Below, in pieces: positions 1 to 14,213 of a stretch of 64,000 nt of DNA. The notes beneath the pieces are model-generated. The model was not told the DNA's origin, made no database searches, and saw only the letters and a program-made list of their open reading frames with translations. The position numbers and the translations under genes were made by a program. Where the stretch lies: positions 41,297-105,296 of the forward strand of contig OENT01000507.1 of NCBI GenBank assembly GCA_900239685.1, read 5' to 3'. The first letter of the stretch is position 1, and the number at the start of each line of letters is the position of its first letter. The stretch comes from Rotaria macrura. Lineage: Eukaryota > Rotifera > Eurotatoria > Philodinida > Philodinidae.

Positions 1-129
1 GACGGAACTTTGTCCTTTAAGTGCGACTATGAAGAGTTACGGTCGAGCCAACATCTAAACTTGCCCAGAATTAACAAATTGGCTCGATCATCACCCTTCA
101 TGGTCGCACTTCAAGGACAAAGTTCCGTC
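1..129. repeat. Imperfect palindrome (foldback element) at left edge
   Basis: Bases 1-27 and 103-129 are inverted copies of each other with one mismatch. The inverted similarity continues inward with more mismatches to about base 50 and base 80, leaving a loop of roughly 30 bases. It lies downstream of the last visible Scribble-like exon, in what must be an intron of that gene. A 65-codon open frame across it is a by-product of the palindrome. The structure resembles a small foldback or MITE element. The left end may continue outside the window. Confidence 0.7.
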
Positions 130-488
130 ACGAAATATGTTCAGTTCGCCGACCTCTTTCATCCTGTATACGATAGTTGGGGTTTCGAATTAAAAAAGTT
201 TTTATAGGACTGATTTGCAAGCAAACCGTGCTCCATCCTTTATTTGCGTTGTTGTATTCTTACTGAAGATTCTCTCTGTATACAATATGATGTCAAACGA
301 CGTTAATAAGCATTGTTGAATTCTACGAAGAACCGCTGACATAATGAAAGGTGACATTAAAGTTTTAATACATCAAACTTACGCATATGAACTTATTTTT
401 ACACACATCATTAGATAAAGGAAATTTGTCTTTCAAAATATCCTGTTCTGACATCAAAAAACATCTAGTTGTTTATAAGAATATTTAC

Positions 489-1054
489 TTCGATAGGTAA
501 ATGCGCTAATTGATTACGATCAACATTTAAATTTGATAATTTCTTTAAATTTCCAATTGTTGTTGGAAGTTCATTTAAAGTATTTTCGGTTAAAATTAAT
601 TCAGTTAATGCTGAACATTGTCCAATTTCATCGCATAATTTTGTTAAACTGTTCGAATTAACTTTTAATATTAATAAACGTTGTTTAAGTTGACCGATTG
701 TTGATGGTAATTTTTCAATTTGATTTGCTGACAGCTCAAAATTAGTTAATGATTCTAAATCTCCAATTTCATCAGGTAGACATATTAGTTTATTTTCGGA
801 TACATCCAAACATTGTAAACGTTTCAAATGACCAATATCAGTTGGCAATTCATGTAATTCATTTGAATCGAGCCATAATTCTTTTAATGATTGTAAATTA
901 CCCATGTGATTTGGTAGTTGTTCAATACCATTTGAACCCAAATCGAGTGATTCAAGTTTAGGTAATTGTACAAGTGAATCAGGCAAAACTTTGAGCAAAT
1001 TTTCTCGAACTTCAAGTATACGTAGATTGGACAGACTAGGAAGAAAGTACACAG

Positions 1055-1099
<45 letters not shown>

Positions 1100-2960
1100 A
1101 TCTAAGAAACTCCTTTCATTATTTTTTGCGTATACTTTCGAATTACAAGAAGAAAAAAATAGTCAAAGACTAATTAAGCATAGACTCTATTGTTAAGCCA
1201 TATCTGGATTGGCCTAATTTCAAAATTAATAATGAATCTAATTGGAGAAATGTTGATTATTGTCTATTTTAGTTTTCAGCATCGTATTATTTGAACTATT
1301 CCAAAAGTAATCGAAAAAATCGTTCATTCTTCGATTATAGATCATATTTATATACGAGCTTGCATTTCATTAGATAGATAGAAACTTTTATCATTTTCGA
1401 ATTATCTAGTAACCTGCTTATATCTTTATTATTACTGACAACATATTTTGTCGACAGAGATCAATTCATTTAATCAATCGTAGATGTGTATTTTTCGTGT
1501 GATCCTAAGAACAGATCTTCGCTAACCTAGAACATAGCTTCTAAATAAAAAATAACATTCAATCTGTTATGAAACTATTTGAAGCATTCTGCAAGGCTTT
1601 GAGTAACTTAACATATGTTTGTGAGTACTGAATACGATGATGTTACTTGAAGCTAAGTGCAATTAGATGTTTCCTTTCAACTAGTATTCCCGATTCTAGA
1701 CCTGGCTAAGCGTATTCATGGTTTTATAAAACTATGTAAATAATGAATTAATGACGCATGAGAATACCAATTTTGCATTGTAATAACTAATCGATAGGTC
1801 TGTTTGGTCTATTAAACCGAACAATCCAAACAAGAATTGGTACGCAAAGAAAAAAAACAACATTCTTTCTCGATTCGCACGAATATGAAAGTATGCGTTT
1901 CTTTCAAGCAAAAGTAACCATATAGATTTGATTTACTTAAAAAATTCAATACATATTCTCTATGGACTATGCAACTAATACTTAAACATTTTCCCTACGG
2001 ATACTTCTCAATACTCATATATATATATATATAGATACATGTTAACATAAATGTTAGCATCAACTATTACGATTATATTTCAAATAACATATAAACAGTG
2101 ATCAACTTTTAAATGACAAAAATATGAAGAGAGATTCAATATTCTACAGTTTTTTTCTATCATTAGTTTTTAATCAGTAATATACAATGAAATTGAAAAC
2201 TGTTGTATATATATATATATCTTCAGATGAATGAACTACTGAATCCTATGAAATTTTTTTCTTGGCTCAAATCGGCAATATACTGATTTCTTGTTTTGCT
2301 AAGTACCTGCCAATTTCTCTTGGTAATTCAGCAAGTGAAACATCATTTAATGTTAATTGACATAATTGTCGAAGTTGAATAATGCCAGGCGGAAGACTAA
2401 AAATAAAACAAACTCATATTCTTATAAATGTCATTCAACATTTTATTCTTTCTATTACTTATTTGCCAAAGGATTTCCACTGCAATCTAGTTTTTGTAAT
2501 AATCGACAATGACGAATATTATCCGGAATTTCCGCTACATCTAAAAGAAGTAGTGTAAAATTTATCATCTTGAAAAACGAAAATCGTAAGTTTCTTCCAT
2601 ACCATTTCTTGAACAATCAAGCTCTTCGAGATTAACTAATTGTCCAATTTCAGGTGAGATATATTGAATTTCGTTATCACTAAATGTTAAACGACGTAAT
2701 TGTGTCAAACGATAAACGCCCTAAGATATAATATTAATAAAACACGAAAGGATTAATTCAATACATGTAAAGAATAGATTTCTCTAGTTGTTAATAAAAA
2801 CCTTAGGTATATCTTGAAGTTGATTAGCGTCAAGTAGCAATTCTTCTAATGTACGCGTGTAACGAAGAACATCATCAGGTACTGTTGTTAAATTACAATG
2901 ACGTTTATCGATTTGCTCTAAATTTCTACTACAAAATGGAATAGGAAAACACTTGAACAT
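489..2960 (-). CDS. Scribble-like LAP protein, N-terminal LRR region (partial; 3' part outside window)
   Basis: Leucine-rich-repeat scaffold of the LAP family (Scribble/LRRC1/Erbin/Densin). Family members sit at the basolateral membrane and control cell polarity and junctions. Exons read on the minus strand: 2960-2802, 2720-2603, 2540-2459, 2396-2307 and 1035-489; all phases agree, giving 332 codons. The start MFKCFPIPFC fits the conserved LAP N-terminus, followed by the IDKRHC and LEELLLDANQL signatures and then about a dozen 23-residue LRRs with LPxxI cores (DLGSN, ELWLDSNELHELP, CLDVSENKL, LNVDRNQL). The last exon ends at a GTAAAT donor after LPIE; no continuation is visible to base 1, so the remaining LRRs and any PDZ domains lie to the left. 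Intron 4 is long (about 1.27 kb) and holds TA repeats; introns 1-3 are 62-81 bases. Scribble versus LRRC1 cannot be decided without the C-terminus. Confidence 0.9.
1057..1091. repeat. (TA)n microsatellite
   Basis: About 17 uninterrupted TA units beginning 22 bases upstream (on the coding minus strand) of the fifth Scribble-like exon, inside its 1.27 kb intron. Shorter TA runs recur through the window, for example near 2020, 2205, 3260, 12900, 15515, 21632, 32790 and 34090. Confidence 0.95.
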
Positions 2961-5811
2961 GATTTGTTGTTGTTTATTGGTTTGCTTGATGCTTTTGTTG
3001 TTTTTTTATTTGGACAGATAATTAAATATGAAAATAAACCAATCAATAAATATGTTTTTTATCTGACCAGTCTTGAACATTGTCGTCGTTTTTTCATCTG
3101 CAATAATACATATATGAATTCAACACTTCTTTTTCTCACCTTTATACAATCCGTTTGAACATGAACGAAGACGAGAAAAAAATACTTTTCTTTCTTCTTC
3201 TTTTTCTCTTCATTCAAGGATAACGAATAAAATTTTATGCCCTATGCTAAAGACACACACATATATATATATATGTTGTGTACGTATACGCGTTCACATA
3301 CACTCGGGACAGCGTTCATCGCGTGTCAACATGTTCTGTTAAATAAGTCCACCAACACGATAGTAGAAAAGAAAGGAGAGAATAACACAGTACAAGGAAA
3401 TTAAAGAACGATCGTTGAAAGGAAACAGAACGGAAGGCACAAGAAGGGATGATGAGCCACAAGAACAAGAAAGAACTAGTAATATCGATCATGATCATCA
3501 TCGACAGCAGCTGCACTAAAGCATATAATGAGATCAAAGGTTATTATGGATGTACAGAAAAAGGAAAGAAATGAAGTAAAAGTAAAAACGATCGAAAGCA
3601 AACATTTGGGTCTTGCAGACGATGGTCCGAAAACTTTTAACAAAAGAAATATAGAAAATGAATCAGACGAAAATATGATCCATGTGAATTAAAAACGTAT
3701 TGTGTATGTCTCCCGGTTTAGAATTGCTATTGTGGTAAGTTAATGTAAATTGACACATATTCATTTTTTTTTCATGGTTATTACTCCATTTTGTGTATCT
3801 TTGTATAGACTGTAAAGGAAGAAAAATCAAATGATGCGCATACGTGCATGTACGACAGCTTGAGCCGAGATGGCACACGAATACGATCGCATTACTAACG
3901 TCATTATTATATCAAGAAAGCGCAGTATGAGCATTTCTATCTCGAGAGTTTAGAAGCGAATAGAGAAGGAAGTTGTACTTGCTCGCTGCCATTATTATCA
4001 AGCTGATGAATGATTGTCTCCTTTTTCTCTTCGGCGTCTTAAGTTCTTCGAGAGTCTATCGTTCTGATTATGATAATATTACCAAGTGGATATATCTGTG
4101 TGAAAAGCAGAACTGACAAGAAATTACATGAAAAGAAACGTTGGCGAAATATTGGAGAGAAATGCATGTCGTCATTAGTGTTAGTTACAGTTATGCTATG
4201 AGAAAAGAAAGGAAAAAATTCTGGCCGAGATTTAAACGTCTGATATTATTCGCTTTTCTAGAGTTAATAAACACAAAAAAGTGTATATATCTATTTACAT
4301 ATATACACATGTAAATAGAAGAGGATACGTTAAACGGGATAGAAACAATATGGTTGATATATTAAATATGTTTGAGTGAAAATAAAAAAAAGCGATTAAT
4401 TAAATATACTTAAGTAACCACATATACAATCGACGCGATAATAAATATGTGATAAATTTCATATGTCTACATTTATTCATTCACATCCTTTCGTTCTTCA
4501 TTCTTACCATACCTTGTCGATTGGTCGTGCCGACAGGTTTAGTACGAGAAAAGAAACCCAGACAAACAATACTTAAAACGAGTCAAATGAAGGAAATAAC
4601 AATACCAAAAAGTCGAAGAAAAAAAAAGAAAGGAAAAGCTTTCCTTTTTATTGTTTCTTTATTTGTTTTGTTTTTGGGATTGTGATTCTTTTTTCATTCC
4701 ATTCTTTCTTTCTTTGTCTCATCAACTCATTATGTCCAATCATAGTGTTTAGCCTTTGTAAGCAGATAATAGCCAATAATATATATTTTGACCATAGATG
4801 TCATTGTTGTCCTTTTTATTTTATTTTTAGTGTACGATATGTGTACTCATGAACCCATAGTTTAATTAGATTAAAAAAAGGATTAAAAAATTTTTATTCC
4901 CGATGTCGATACTTAATTGTTATATTGTATTGAATTCTTTTCCGAAAAAGTATATTTCGTCAAGATGACACATTTAGTGTACATTTTCTAATAGCAGAAA
5001 TTTTGTATCCATTCTGTGGATTATTAAATTTCGCACAAAAATAACTCGAAGTCATTTTGACGTTTTTAATATAATGCTGTCAAAAGTGTTATTTATGCAT
5101 GATAAAAGAAAAATAGAGCAAGGTTCTGACGGCATAGTAGTATACTGCTAATCGGCTTATCATCTTTTGAAAAAATATAAGAGGAAATAACCTACAATTA
5201 ATATGAGTTTATTTTCAAAAAAAAAGCAAGAAACTTTTTTAATGCAAAACATTCTAAATACTACATAAAAGGAACAGAAATATGATAGCATTGATTAGAT
5301 AGACGTCTGTTTCTTCTTTTTTTTTGTTGTTGCTGCGATTAAATATTCATTTGTCATTTATATGAATCTGTGATGGCTTATCAATTGAATTTTTCATAAT
5401 AATTCTACTGGAAATAAGAGATTTTCGATTTTCTTCTGCCTGATAAAATCTATGAACTTAGCATGTAATAAAAAACAATACTATTAGATATCATTTTCTG
5501 ATAAAATATAGATAAGAACTTATTCAATAAGAATTTTAATAATAAACGTTTTCCGCATCTCTTACACATTGTTTTTAACAAGAATATCACGCAAATGACA
5601 GACTTTTAGAGCTCACTGACTCTTCTTTCTAATTATATTATTAAATAGTAGATGCTAACTGAAATTCAACGATTGAATTCTTTTTCTCGAAAAAATTCAA
5701 AATAAAATAACACTTAACTATATTTCTACATATTTGAAGCCACTCTTTAATATGTCGACAAGAAATTTTACCAGTGCTAAAAACATCGATGTACATGTTT
5801 CTTCTATTGAC

Positions 5812-5814
<3 letters not shown>

Positions 5815-5862
<48 letters not shown>

Positions 5863-5904
5863 GTATATATACAAATGCCATCTATATATATATATATATA
5901 TATA
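5815..5904. repeat. Compound AT / GTAT microsatellite
   Basis: An (AT)n run at about 5815-5850 is followed by GTAT units to about 5865, then a short unique stretch and a second (AT)n run at about 5883-5904. The open frames here are artefacts coding Tyr-Ile repeats. Confidence 0.95.
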
Positions 5905-7272
5905 TTAAAAAATCCATTAGCAAAATTGTAGATACGTAGTCGAAATGACCATCAATCTTGTAATTTGTTCCTCAGTGTATTAAGTTTTTGTCGTCATTGT
6001 AGAAGAATAAGAAAAATAAGAAATTTCATGGGTGAGTTTTATTCAATTTCAAAAAATCTTGTTATTATTTTTGAGGCCGAACCAATTAAGCATACACAAG
6101 TGAATATACTGCTATTGTCGTCCGTCGTGGAAAGGAGTATAGGGATATAGTGAAGCTTAATTGAATTCAATAGGTGGCGCTTTTTCTAAGGTATTAATTG
6201 TGGGTCTGATATTTTTTGGCGTTGTTCTGGGTTAAGATAAGATAAACGATATTCACCCACTCACATGCACACACTACAACACAAAATTATTGTGTGTGTA
6301 GTTTATGTTGACGGGCGCGAGAACCAATCAACTGCTGTTTCATGTTTAACTGTTTTGCGTCTGGCTTTGCATGCCAATGGGCACATGAATGTGATTGCAC
6401 GAGTTAAGCCACAAAATAAACTTTTTCTTTTGACGAGACTATGAAGTGTTTTAATTGAAAAAATCTAAAATATTTTCAGCGTTAATTCTGTATGACGCTT
6501 TATTAAGAAAACAAAATTGTAATCGTTGAAAATAATTTATTTTGAGTACGAAGTTGTATCTAGTATCAACATAGTATATGCTACCATAAAAGCTTTGTTT
6601 GATTATGGAAGAAAGAAAAAGTATGCCTAACATTGCTTATAGACGATTACATTGATGAGTTTTGAATATTTACTTTAAGTTGCATCGAATTTCAGGCAAT
6701 TATTCGAAGCTCAATATGAGCGACGACTGAATGTTTTATTTCTCTTGTTGTACAATCCTATTATTAAAAGAGTGCGAAGAAGAAGAGGAACATATTATTT
6801 TGCGATTTGAAATATGACAACACTGCAGTGAGAAATAGTAAAAAATATCATTCGAATTAGTAGTGAATCCTATAATTCATATGTCATAGTTATATATTGT
6901 CAATATTTCGGTCCCACAAATATATTGTTTCTTAGATTGACTTTAGTTGAATTTTATTCATTGCTTCAAAAAGTAAGACATTTCTGTTCCCAGATTAGTA
7001 CTACAGTTTTATTTCATTATCTTGGTATTATCAGACAATATGTCATTCTAATTAATTAAGCACGTCCTACAACTAAATAGATATGTGGGGTGGGTGCCAT
7101 AATTTAACTTTGGCTGAATATATGTGTAGAATGATGACGATAAAAAATGAGAACAAACCTTAGCCTACAGACACCAATCACCTTGAACTTTAATAAAAAT
7201 TAGATATTTATATGTATGTCGTACATGATTATTTTTTCGCCCAACGACTCTTATGTTGATTTAAATGTGTAG

Positions 7273-7470
7273 GCATCGTTATCTATCGCTCTTTCTAATA
7301 GAATCCATTTTGCCGGCATTTACATTCGATTAACTGGAAAAAGTGTTCGTAGTCAGGATGTTGTCGATTGCACACGTGCCGTTTTATTCAATTTTCTTCC
7401 TTTGATATACAACATCGATACAAAAGCTAATACACTGTTTGATCTATATGAACAAAAGAGAGCTGGTTAA
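7273..7470 (+). pseudogene. Isolated coding-like exon remnant, function uncertain
   Basis: A 65-codon frame follows an acceptor-like TAG at 7270-7272 and ends with TAA at 7468-7470. Unlike nearby random frames it has balanced amino-acid composition and codon use like the real genes in this window. The stretch around residues 16-24 (GIYIRLTGK) followed by SVRSQDV weakly recalls the YL-LTG segment of enoyl-CoA hydratase or 3-hydroxyisobutyryl-CoA hydrolase proteins. That resemblance is from memory and could be chance. I found no upstream exon, so this looks like a decayed gene fragment or the last exon of an unrecognised gene. Confidence 0.3.
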
Positions 7471-10400
7471 TCTTGTCATGAATTTTTTTCTTATTGATTA
7501 TTATCTTTTTGATCAACATCTGAGAAAATGGCATAGACTTCTTGAAAAATTTCTCTTTGAAAAATAAATGCAACTTACGCATTAGATGATTTTGTTAAAA
7601 CTATACATGAATACGTGTCTTACTATTCTGAAATTCGCTTTCACGTATAGCCATTGCTTATGTTCTATTATAGGTTACAATGTTCATTAGTTTAAAGTCA
7701 TGAAACTGATACAACCAAATAAAGAGATATTGCGTTTAAAAATACCTATCTAAAGCAATTACGTATAGTAGTACATAGTAATATAAATTATATCTTTAAA
7801 TGAAATTTCAAGTTTCGTGCAATATTATAGAGTAAAAACTACAAAAATATTGGCGACAAAAAAGTTGTGAAGTTTTCTCAGAAAATGTCTGTGATTATTT
7901 CTAATGATGTCTAGATGATTGAAAAAACTGTGATGTTAATGAAAGTGAACTAAGGTCGACAATATATGAAATTATTTGTGATCAGTTGTAATACGACACA
8001 AGAAAAAGCAGTGATTTTTCAAGAAAATAAACCATATGCACACAACAGTTTCCTACTTATCCGTACCAGATATGTTTGAAACAAATTGTTGACCTTTGTG
8101 AGAATACACAAGTGATAAGCTTTGAAAAAACACAAATGCAGATGAAAGTATGAAGAAAATTGTCAGTTGTATTATCGAATAGTTTATTGATCTGTTAAAA
8201 AAATATCGAAAAAATTTGATGCAACATGTATGGAAAATAATATTAAAAAAAGAAAAAGCCACTTCAAGCATTGTTCTTTTCAAATACAAGTTAAGTAAGC
8301 AATTCTCAGTGCTAATACTTTTTCCCTTTCATTCGAATACAAATTAACGATTCTTATTCGTACAATAGTGTAATACGTGTTCAACACAATTGTAATGAGT
8401 AAAAAACCTATAGTGAGAATTATGATCAAAGATTGTGAACAGAGTATCTAAAGGAATTCAATCAGGATTCTATCATTCAATCATTGATGAGTATGGTTGA
8501 GATAAACAAACGATGTATTTCAAGTTCACTCTTAACAAATTACATGGTGAGCTTCAATTGTTTAAAATTCAATAATATTCGACTATTCATCTTACTCTTG
8601 ATAAAATACTACTTGTCTTTTCCTCTACGACCGCTCTTTTTAAATCGATGGATTCTGTTTCTCATGGATCATTTAATTTTCCGAAGAAATTTTCCAGATC
8701 TAATCAATAGACAAGACCATTTCAGGTTTCTATTTCTAATTTACGAATAGTGTATTGAAAATTTTCATCATTTTCATTAGTATTGATGAAACTTGAATTT
8801 TTTGCCATGTGCTACATGATTTTGAATCATCTCTAGCTCACAAAAAATGTAAAAGCAAGTAGCTGATTTAAATATTCTTGAACTGAAAACAATATACTTT
8901 GATATGTCTATGACACTCGTCAGATACAGTAGCAAGCCAATGATATTGCTTCTGATTTAGATGATGAATATGATTAAATGTTTTGTTGATAAACAATGAG
9001 TAAATTGGATTATAAGGAAAAAAAGCGTCCAAAGCAACGAGAGCTAATTTTTTGTTCATGAGATTAATCGAATTGCTTGTGAATAATGAAATGAAAACAA
9101 GAAATATTGTTCTAGAACATAGATGACAGATGTCTATTATCATATGTACTTGGTTGCAGTGATAGCAAAATATGAAGAAGATTTGATCAGAATATTCGAG
9201 GTCATTGCCAACAATGATAGGAAACAGCGTTCAGATTTTTTATTGTTGGTTTTACTTCATTTCATATTATATAATCTACAACGGTAATTCCATGAAGAAT
9301 ACTTGCTTTTGGAATTCACGATGATATTTTCGTAGATGCATGAAATACATTTTCTAGAATACTGATTTATTTTCAAACATTGATAATACCAATCCGAATT
9401 TCAACGATGATTTAAAAGTGATACCACTTAGTGTAGACATGTAATAAAGAGTTGTTTAGTTTGTAAGAATATGATATTCTTTGTTTGTGAACAGTTCACT
9501 AGGACGTATCTAATTTTCAAATTAGAAAAGAAGAAGTGACTTTTAAATGGCTTGGTACACTTCATTGGATTCAGTATAGGCTATTGATGACAATTTCACA
9601 CGTAAAAATTAACTGTATTCATATGAAAATGCAATACACACGAAAGTATTCGATACAAATCAGTTTGAGTGAATGCTGCTTTTCTATCGATTCTTGAAGA
9701 TAAACGATGAACATGTTTGATTACCGGTGTCGAGTACGGTGAGTCTTTTCTGAATTTCTCTTGTTCATAGATTCTTTCTCATTACCGACAAAGACATGTC
9801 AGTAGATTAATCATTGCTGCTCAAATATTAAAAAAGAATAATGAGCACAGATTTTCTCTATGTCAGCAATCGAATTCCGTATCACTGATAAATATTCTAT
9901 AAAATACAGCTGTCACATAGATAAGAGCTCATTGACTTTGAAAAGTATGATTTATCGAGATAAGTATCACTTAATTTGCACAGAAAGGCATTTGATATTA
10001 TACTGCGTAAATGTACCATTGAAACTTAATTTATTTATTGATGTAATCGATACAATAAATTTCAAAATCTAGAACTTTGTGCGAATTGGAGAGACGGACA
10101 AACTTTTTTCATCTTTTTTTATTTTCAATTTTAATTCGAATAACAATTGATAAATCAGTAGACTACTTTGACTAATAAATACACTGATTATCTATTTTGT
10201 AACTAAACGAAAATTTAACTTAGAAAGAGTCAATCTTATACTAGAACGATACTTAACGGTATTAGAAAATTAAAATAAACTGATTTCCATATCAATCGTT
10301 TTATTGTTTCAACAAGTGAAATATGTCCTTATCAAGAGTGATGAGTTATTTTTAAAATGAATTTCATTTTAATTATCGTACGTTTTAAAAATCATATTTA

Positions 10401-12956
10401 ATAGAATTATAGATATTTGATAAATGTGTATCACTGGCTTTTATTTAAAGATAAAACTAAAGAAATTTAAATAAATGACTTTGTTAGAGCACTTACTCAA
10501 CATGAATATTTGATGTATGATATTATCGAAATGAACTAATTAACACTATTAGGGATTTCATCATTTGAGACGAGTTACATAACAAAGACTATTGATTAGT
10601 GTTCATCTTGAAAATAAAAAGATATATTCTTTTCCTTTGATGTAACCTCAATGATCATGAAAACATTTGTCAGATGCTATTCTTATTGAATATGCTATTA
10701 TACTTGCGTTCAATTATACGAAAACTGAAATGCAAAGGTCTCATAAGATGACTCGTAGTTCGTGAAAATATGTAATCCTTACTGTAACAATCTTACAAAC
10801 ACGGATATTTGCCCCACAGAGAGTATCATAGTATGACCAATTCATAGTATCATCCATGTTTCATCGCTACAATTTTAGCTCAAAAAATAATTGGTTCATG
10901 GTTTTTACTGTTCCATTCGAAATTTTTAGAAAACTTCTTATACAAATCGATCTCTATTTTCATTCTTGATACCTCACTTGTAGAACTTAAGTCCAACATA
11001 TTTCATTCAACAATCATAGACCATCTTGATTATCATCATTGATCATAAAATTCCAAATGTTATGATTATCGAACGCATGTTGTAATTTTGTACCATTCAA
11101 AGAATTAATTACATTTTGTTTCGCACTAGAGATAAGATACGTTGGAAAAGGTTACCATATTTCTCATAGATTATAAGTTCTCGACTGTTTATGATTCTCG
11201 TACGTAGTTACATTCTTATTGTGAATGGTATGACGGTATAAAATTATCGAACCAAATTTTCGACATTTATAATATTAACAACCAACGATGACTTATTTTG
11301 AGAGAAAAAAGACGAAGTCCTTGAAAAAAAGAGATGTTTTCTAATATGGCATGAAGAAAATTTTGCTATATAATAGCAAAAACGTCTTATCTTAGAAATT
11401 AACATAGAAAACTCGATTTTATTCTACAGTCTAACGTGAGAAATATTTTTGATTCTAATTTCATTCGTATGATATCATATCAACGAATTTCAATTGAAAA
11501 GATTTCAAGAAGAATATTTATATTTAGAGATTTTAGTAGTTGTGTATGTTGATGTTAAATGAATGGTGTCATTGATGAGAAAAGTCAACTTTTTGCAAAA
11601 CAAATTTAGAAATTCTCTGTGTTTGACGAAGTGTTCTTTGGAATTTGACCTTGTTGAATGTCTCACTTCCTTTTGTTAACACTAAAAAATGTCGAAGGTC
11701 TGCGTAAGCCATTGTGTACTCGTATGCTACTCCTAAGAAAAATTGCAATTATACAAGAAAATTTTTAAGCAATCAAGAACGAAGAATCTATGGAAAATAT
11801 GTAGACAGTTCAACCCTTCTTTTTATCAATAACGGGAAAATATGCAATCGATCTTTTACATCGTAAAAATACTCCTGAATGCATCTGACTATTTGAATTC
11901 TTTCAGTAGTAAAAGTAATTGGGATAGACTATTGTTGGCTTGTGAAATGTGTTCGAATGAAACTTTACAAATCAAATTTATTCAATCGAGAAAATAATGG
12001 ATTCATATCAAAACTATTTCATTTCGAAGGTGAGAAAAAAAAAGAACTCAAACATTGATTATCATGTATAATCTCTTAGCATGTGGACCGATGACATTTG
12101 GTAAGAAAAGGGTCAGATCAAGTAGTATGCTCAAGGAATTATTTGAAATTATTACCATCTACTACGTAGAAAAATATCAGCATATTACCGTAAACTCATT
12201 CGTATTTGTCATATTAAATAATTGATTTTATTTGGTAATGTACTCATAAAATTGTGTATACTTCGAATTTTGTTTTTATTGTAGATCAAGGAGAAGCGAG
12301 ATTAAAGTTTCTTTTGAAGTACAAAAATGATTCCATAGCCAAACAAAGTTCTACCTATTCTAATCGATCGATAATATTCAGATGGATCAACTGGATGTAG
12401 TCATAATCTGTTAGTTCCAACTCAAAAATATCTCAAGATTTCCTTATAATTGAACCAGACAAAAATAAAAAACAACGTTTTGCGATCATAGTTGTAAATG
12501 TATGTTGAATAATAAGATATGACATGGAAATCATGCTCTAGAAAAGATCATTTACTTAATTGGTGGATACACAATGTGAGATAGAAATACGCCTATTAAA
12601 TAGAGCTACTTGAAATCTCTCGATAGAATCAAAACATGTTATATATAAAAGATCTTTTTTTTATAATATTCACAGTGAACAAAAAAAATACACTAATGAT
12701 CACACTTTAAAAGCAGTGATGGGATCCGGTTCGGCTCGAAATTTCGAAGAAATCATTCGGTTCAGTTTGAGTTTTATTCGGTTCGATTCGGTGCGGTTCC
12801 ATGAATTCGCAACCGATTTCTTTTAGAAATATATACTCATGTATTTGTTAACCTGTCCACTAAAAGTAAATGAACAAAGTATATCTATGTTGTCTGATAG
12901 TATATATATATATATATGAATGAACTAATTGCAAGGTAAACTAATTCATCAGTAAT

Positions 12957-13278
12957 TTTATTTATTTAATGCAACAATATTGTGAAGCTATCGACCCCAT
13001 TCAAAAAGCCATTAACAACACTAAGTTTAGACGAAAGAAAATTACACATAATATATAGAACAATTTTTTTTTCGTTCTCTTCTACACATTGTACTACGAA
13101 GGGAAGAAATTCCTATCCTCAGTGCAATGTTCGTAACAGAACGAAAAATAAAAATATGAATAAACATCGTTCTATGTATTATGTGCAATTCTCTTTCATG
13201 TAAAATTAGTGCTGATAATGACTTTTTGAACAAGATCGAAAGCTTCACAATATTTTTTAAAATAACATAAATAAAATG
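12957..13278. repeat. Large foldback (palindromic) element
   Basis: Left arm about 12957-13071 and right arm about 13145-13278 are inverted copies with scattered mismatches, separated by about 75 bases. As a result, related peptides appear on both strands: the plus frame from 12982 and the minus frame ending at 13042 share KLS-FKK-L-L-ERxLHII-RT patterns. This shows that the frames are a product of the palindrome, not two genes. It lies inside the 12714-14679 transposon. Confidence 0.75.
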
Positions 13279-13301
13279 ATTCATGAATCAGTGTACTTCG
13301 A

Positions 13302-13389
13302 AACTATTACCCATTTCAAAAAAGGAGGCGGGTGGATACAGCTATAATAGCTGTATCCATCTGCCTTCCTTTCTGAAATGGATAATAGT
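13302..13389. repeat. 88-base hairpin element
   Basis: Arms of about 43 bases, both containing GGATACAGCTAT or its complement, pair around a 1-2 base centre at about 13345. Only a few mismatches are present. The unit is compact enough to be a separate mini inverted-repeat insertion or a remnant of the surrounding element. No coding content. Confidence 0.75.
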
Positions 13390-14213
13390 ATAGCATATTT
13401 TTATGATTTAACCAGCTGCTTCATAAAACATCGTCCATGAGTAATAGTTTTGTTCATTGCTCAGTATACACTTTTACAGACAAAATTTTAGCAGGAAGCA
13501 CTCATGTATATATAAACAAATACTAATTGATTATCAATTTGTATTAGTTTTTCATTCACTAATTAAAATTCTCTCCGTTTTGAACTTTAAAATAATCTTT
13601 AAGATGCAGAAAGAAAGTTAGAAAAAAGTATCTAACTAATATTTCAAAATAAATAACTTTACTGAGATTTTCAGACCTTTCAAATTTAGACATTCATAGT
13701 GGTTATTACTTCTCAAGCTGTAAAAAAACGAAATCAAATATAAGGATTTCGACAAAATCCTTACATTTTGAAGAACAACTATTTCCTTTTTAATAGAAGT
13801 ATATTTTCCATCGTCAGGAGGTTACTATTTTGAAGTGCTTCGTCAATCCGAATTGATAAACTAGAAAAAGTAAAAAACAAAGGCTGGGAATCGTAAAGTA
13901 TATAAACAATTTTTGAAACCTAGGTTATATGACATTTTCACACAACATCCTTCAATTGAATAATAACCTACTAGTTGAAATAAATTCCACTCTTTACACT
14001 GAACGATAAACAAAAATTTGGTGATTCGTTCTTCATTCACAAAGAAATTGGCTATCCACTAAAAGTAAACTGTAGTCTTTTCCGATTGAAAAATACTTCT
14101 AATGTAAAAGCGAAAATACTTATGTTTTCAAAATTGTCTACTGTTCAGCTTTCTAAGTCATTCTTAGAACTATCGACAGTATTATAATCATATCGTCAAT
14201 AAATTGTTATAAG

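Larger units (their letters stand above)
2961..12713. other. Long gene-poor interval upstream of the Scribble-like gene
   Basis: Nearly 10 kb with no gene I can support apart from the short remnant at 7273. Open frames are short, low-complexity and lack splice partners or recognisable domains. The part next to the Scribble-like start (2961-4200) presumably holds its promoter and 5' UTR, but I see no recognisable element. Sequence is AT-rich throughout, with scattered TA repeats and poly-A/poly-T runs. Confidence 0.6.

Noticed and set aside
5641-5931. Paired open frames on both strands
   Set aside because: Created by the AT and GTAT microsatellites; Tyr-Ile repeats only.
8053-9143. Several 78-91 codon frames on both strands
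   Set aside because: Composition dominated by Phe, Ile, Leu, Ser and Asn as expected from AT-rich random sequence; no splice partners or family motifs.
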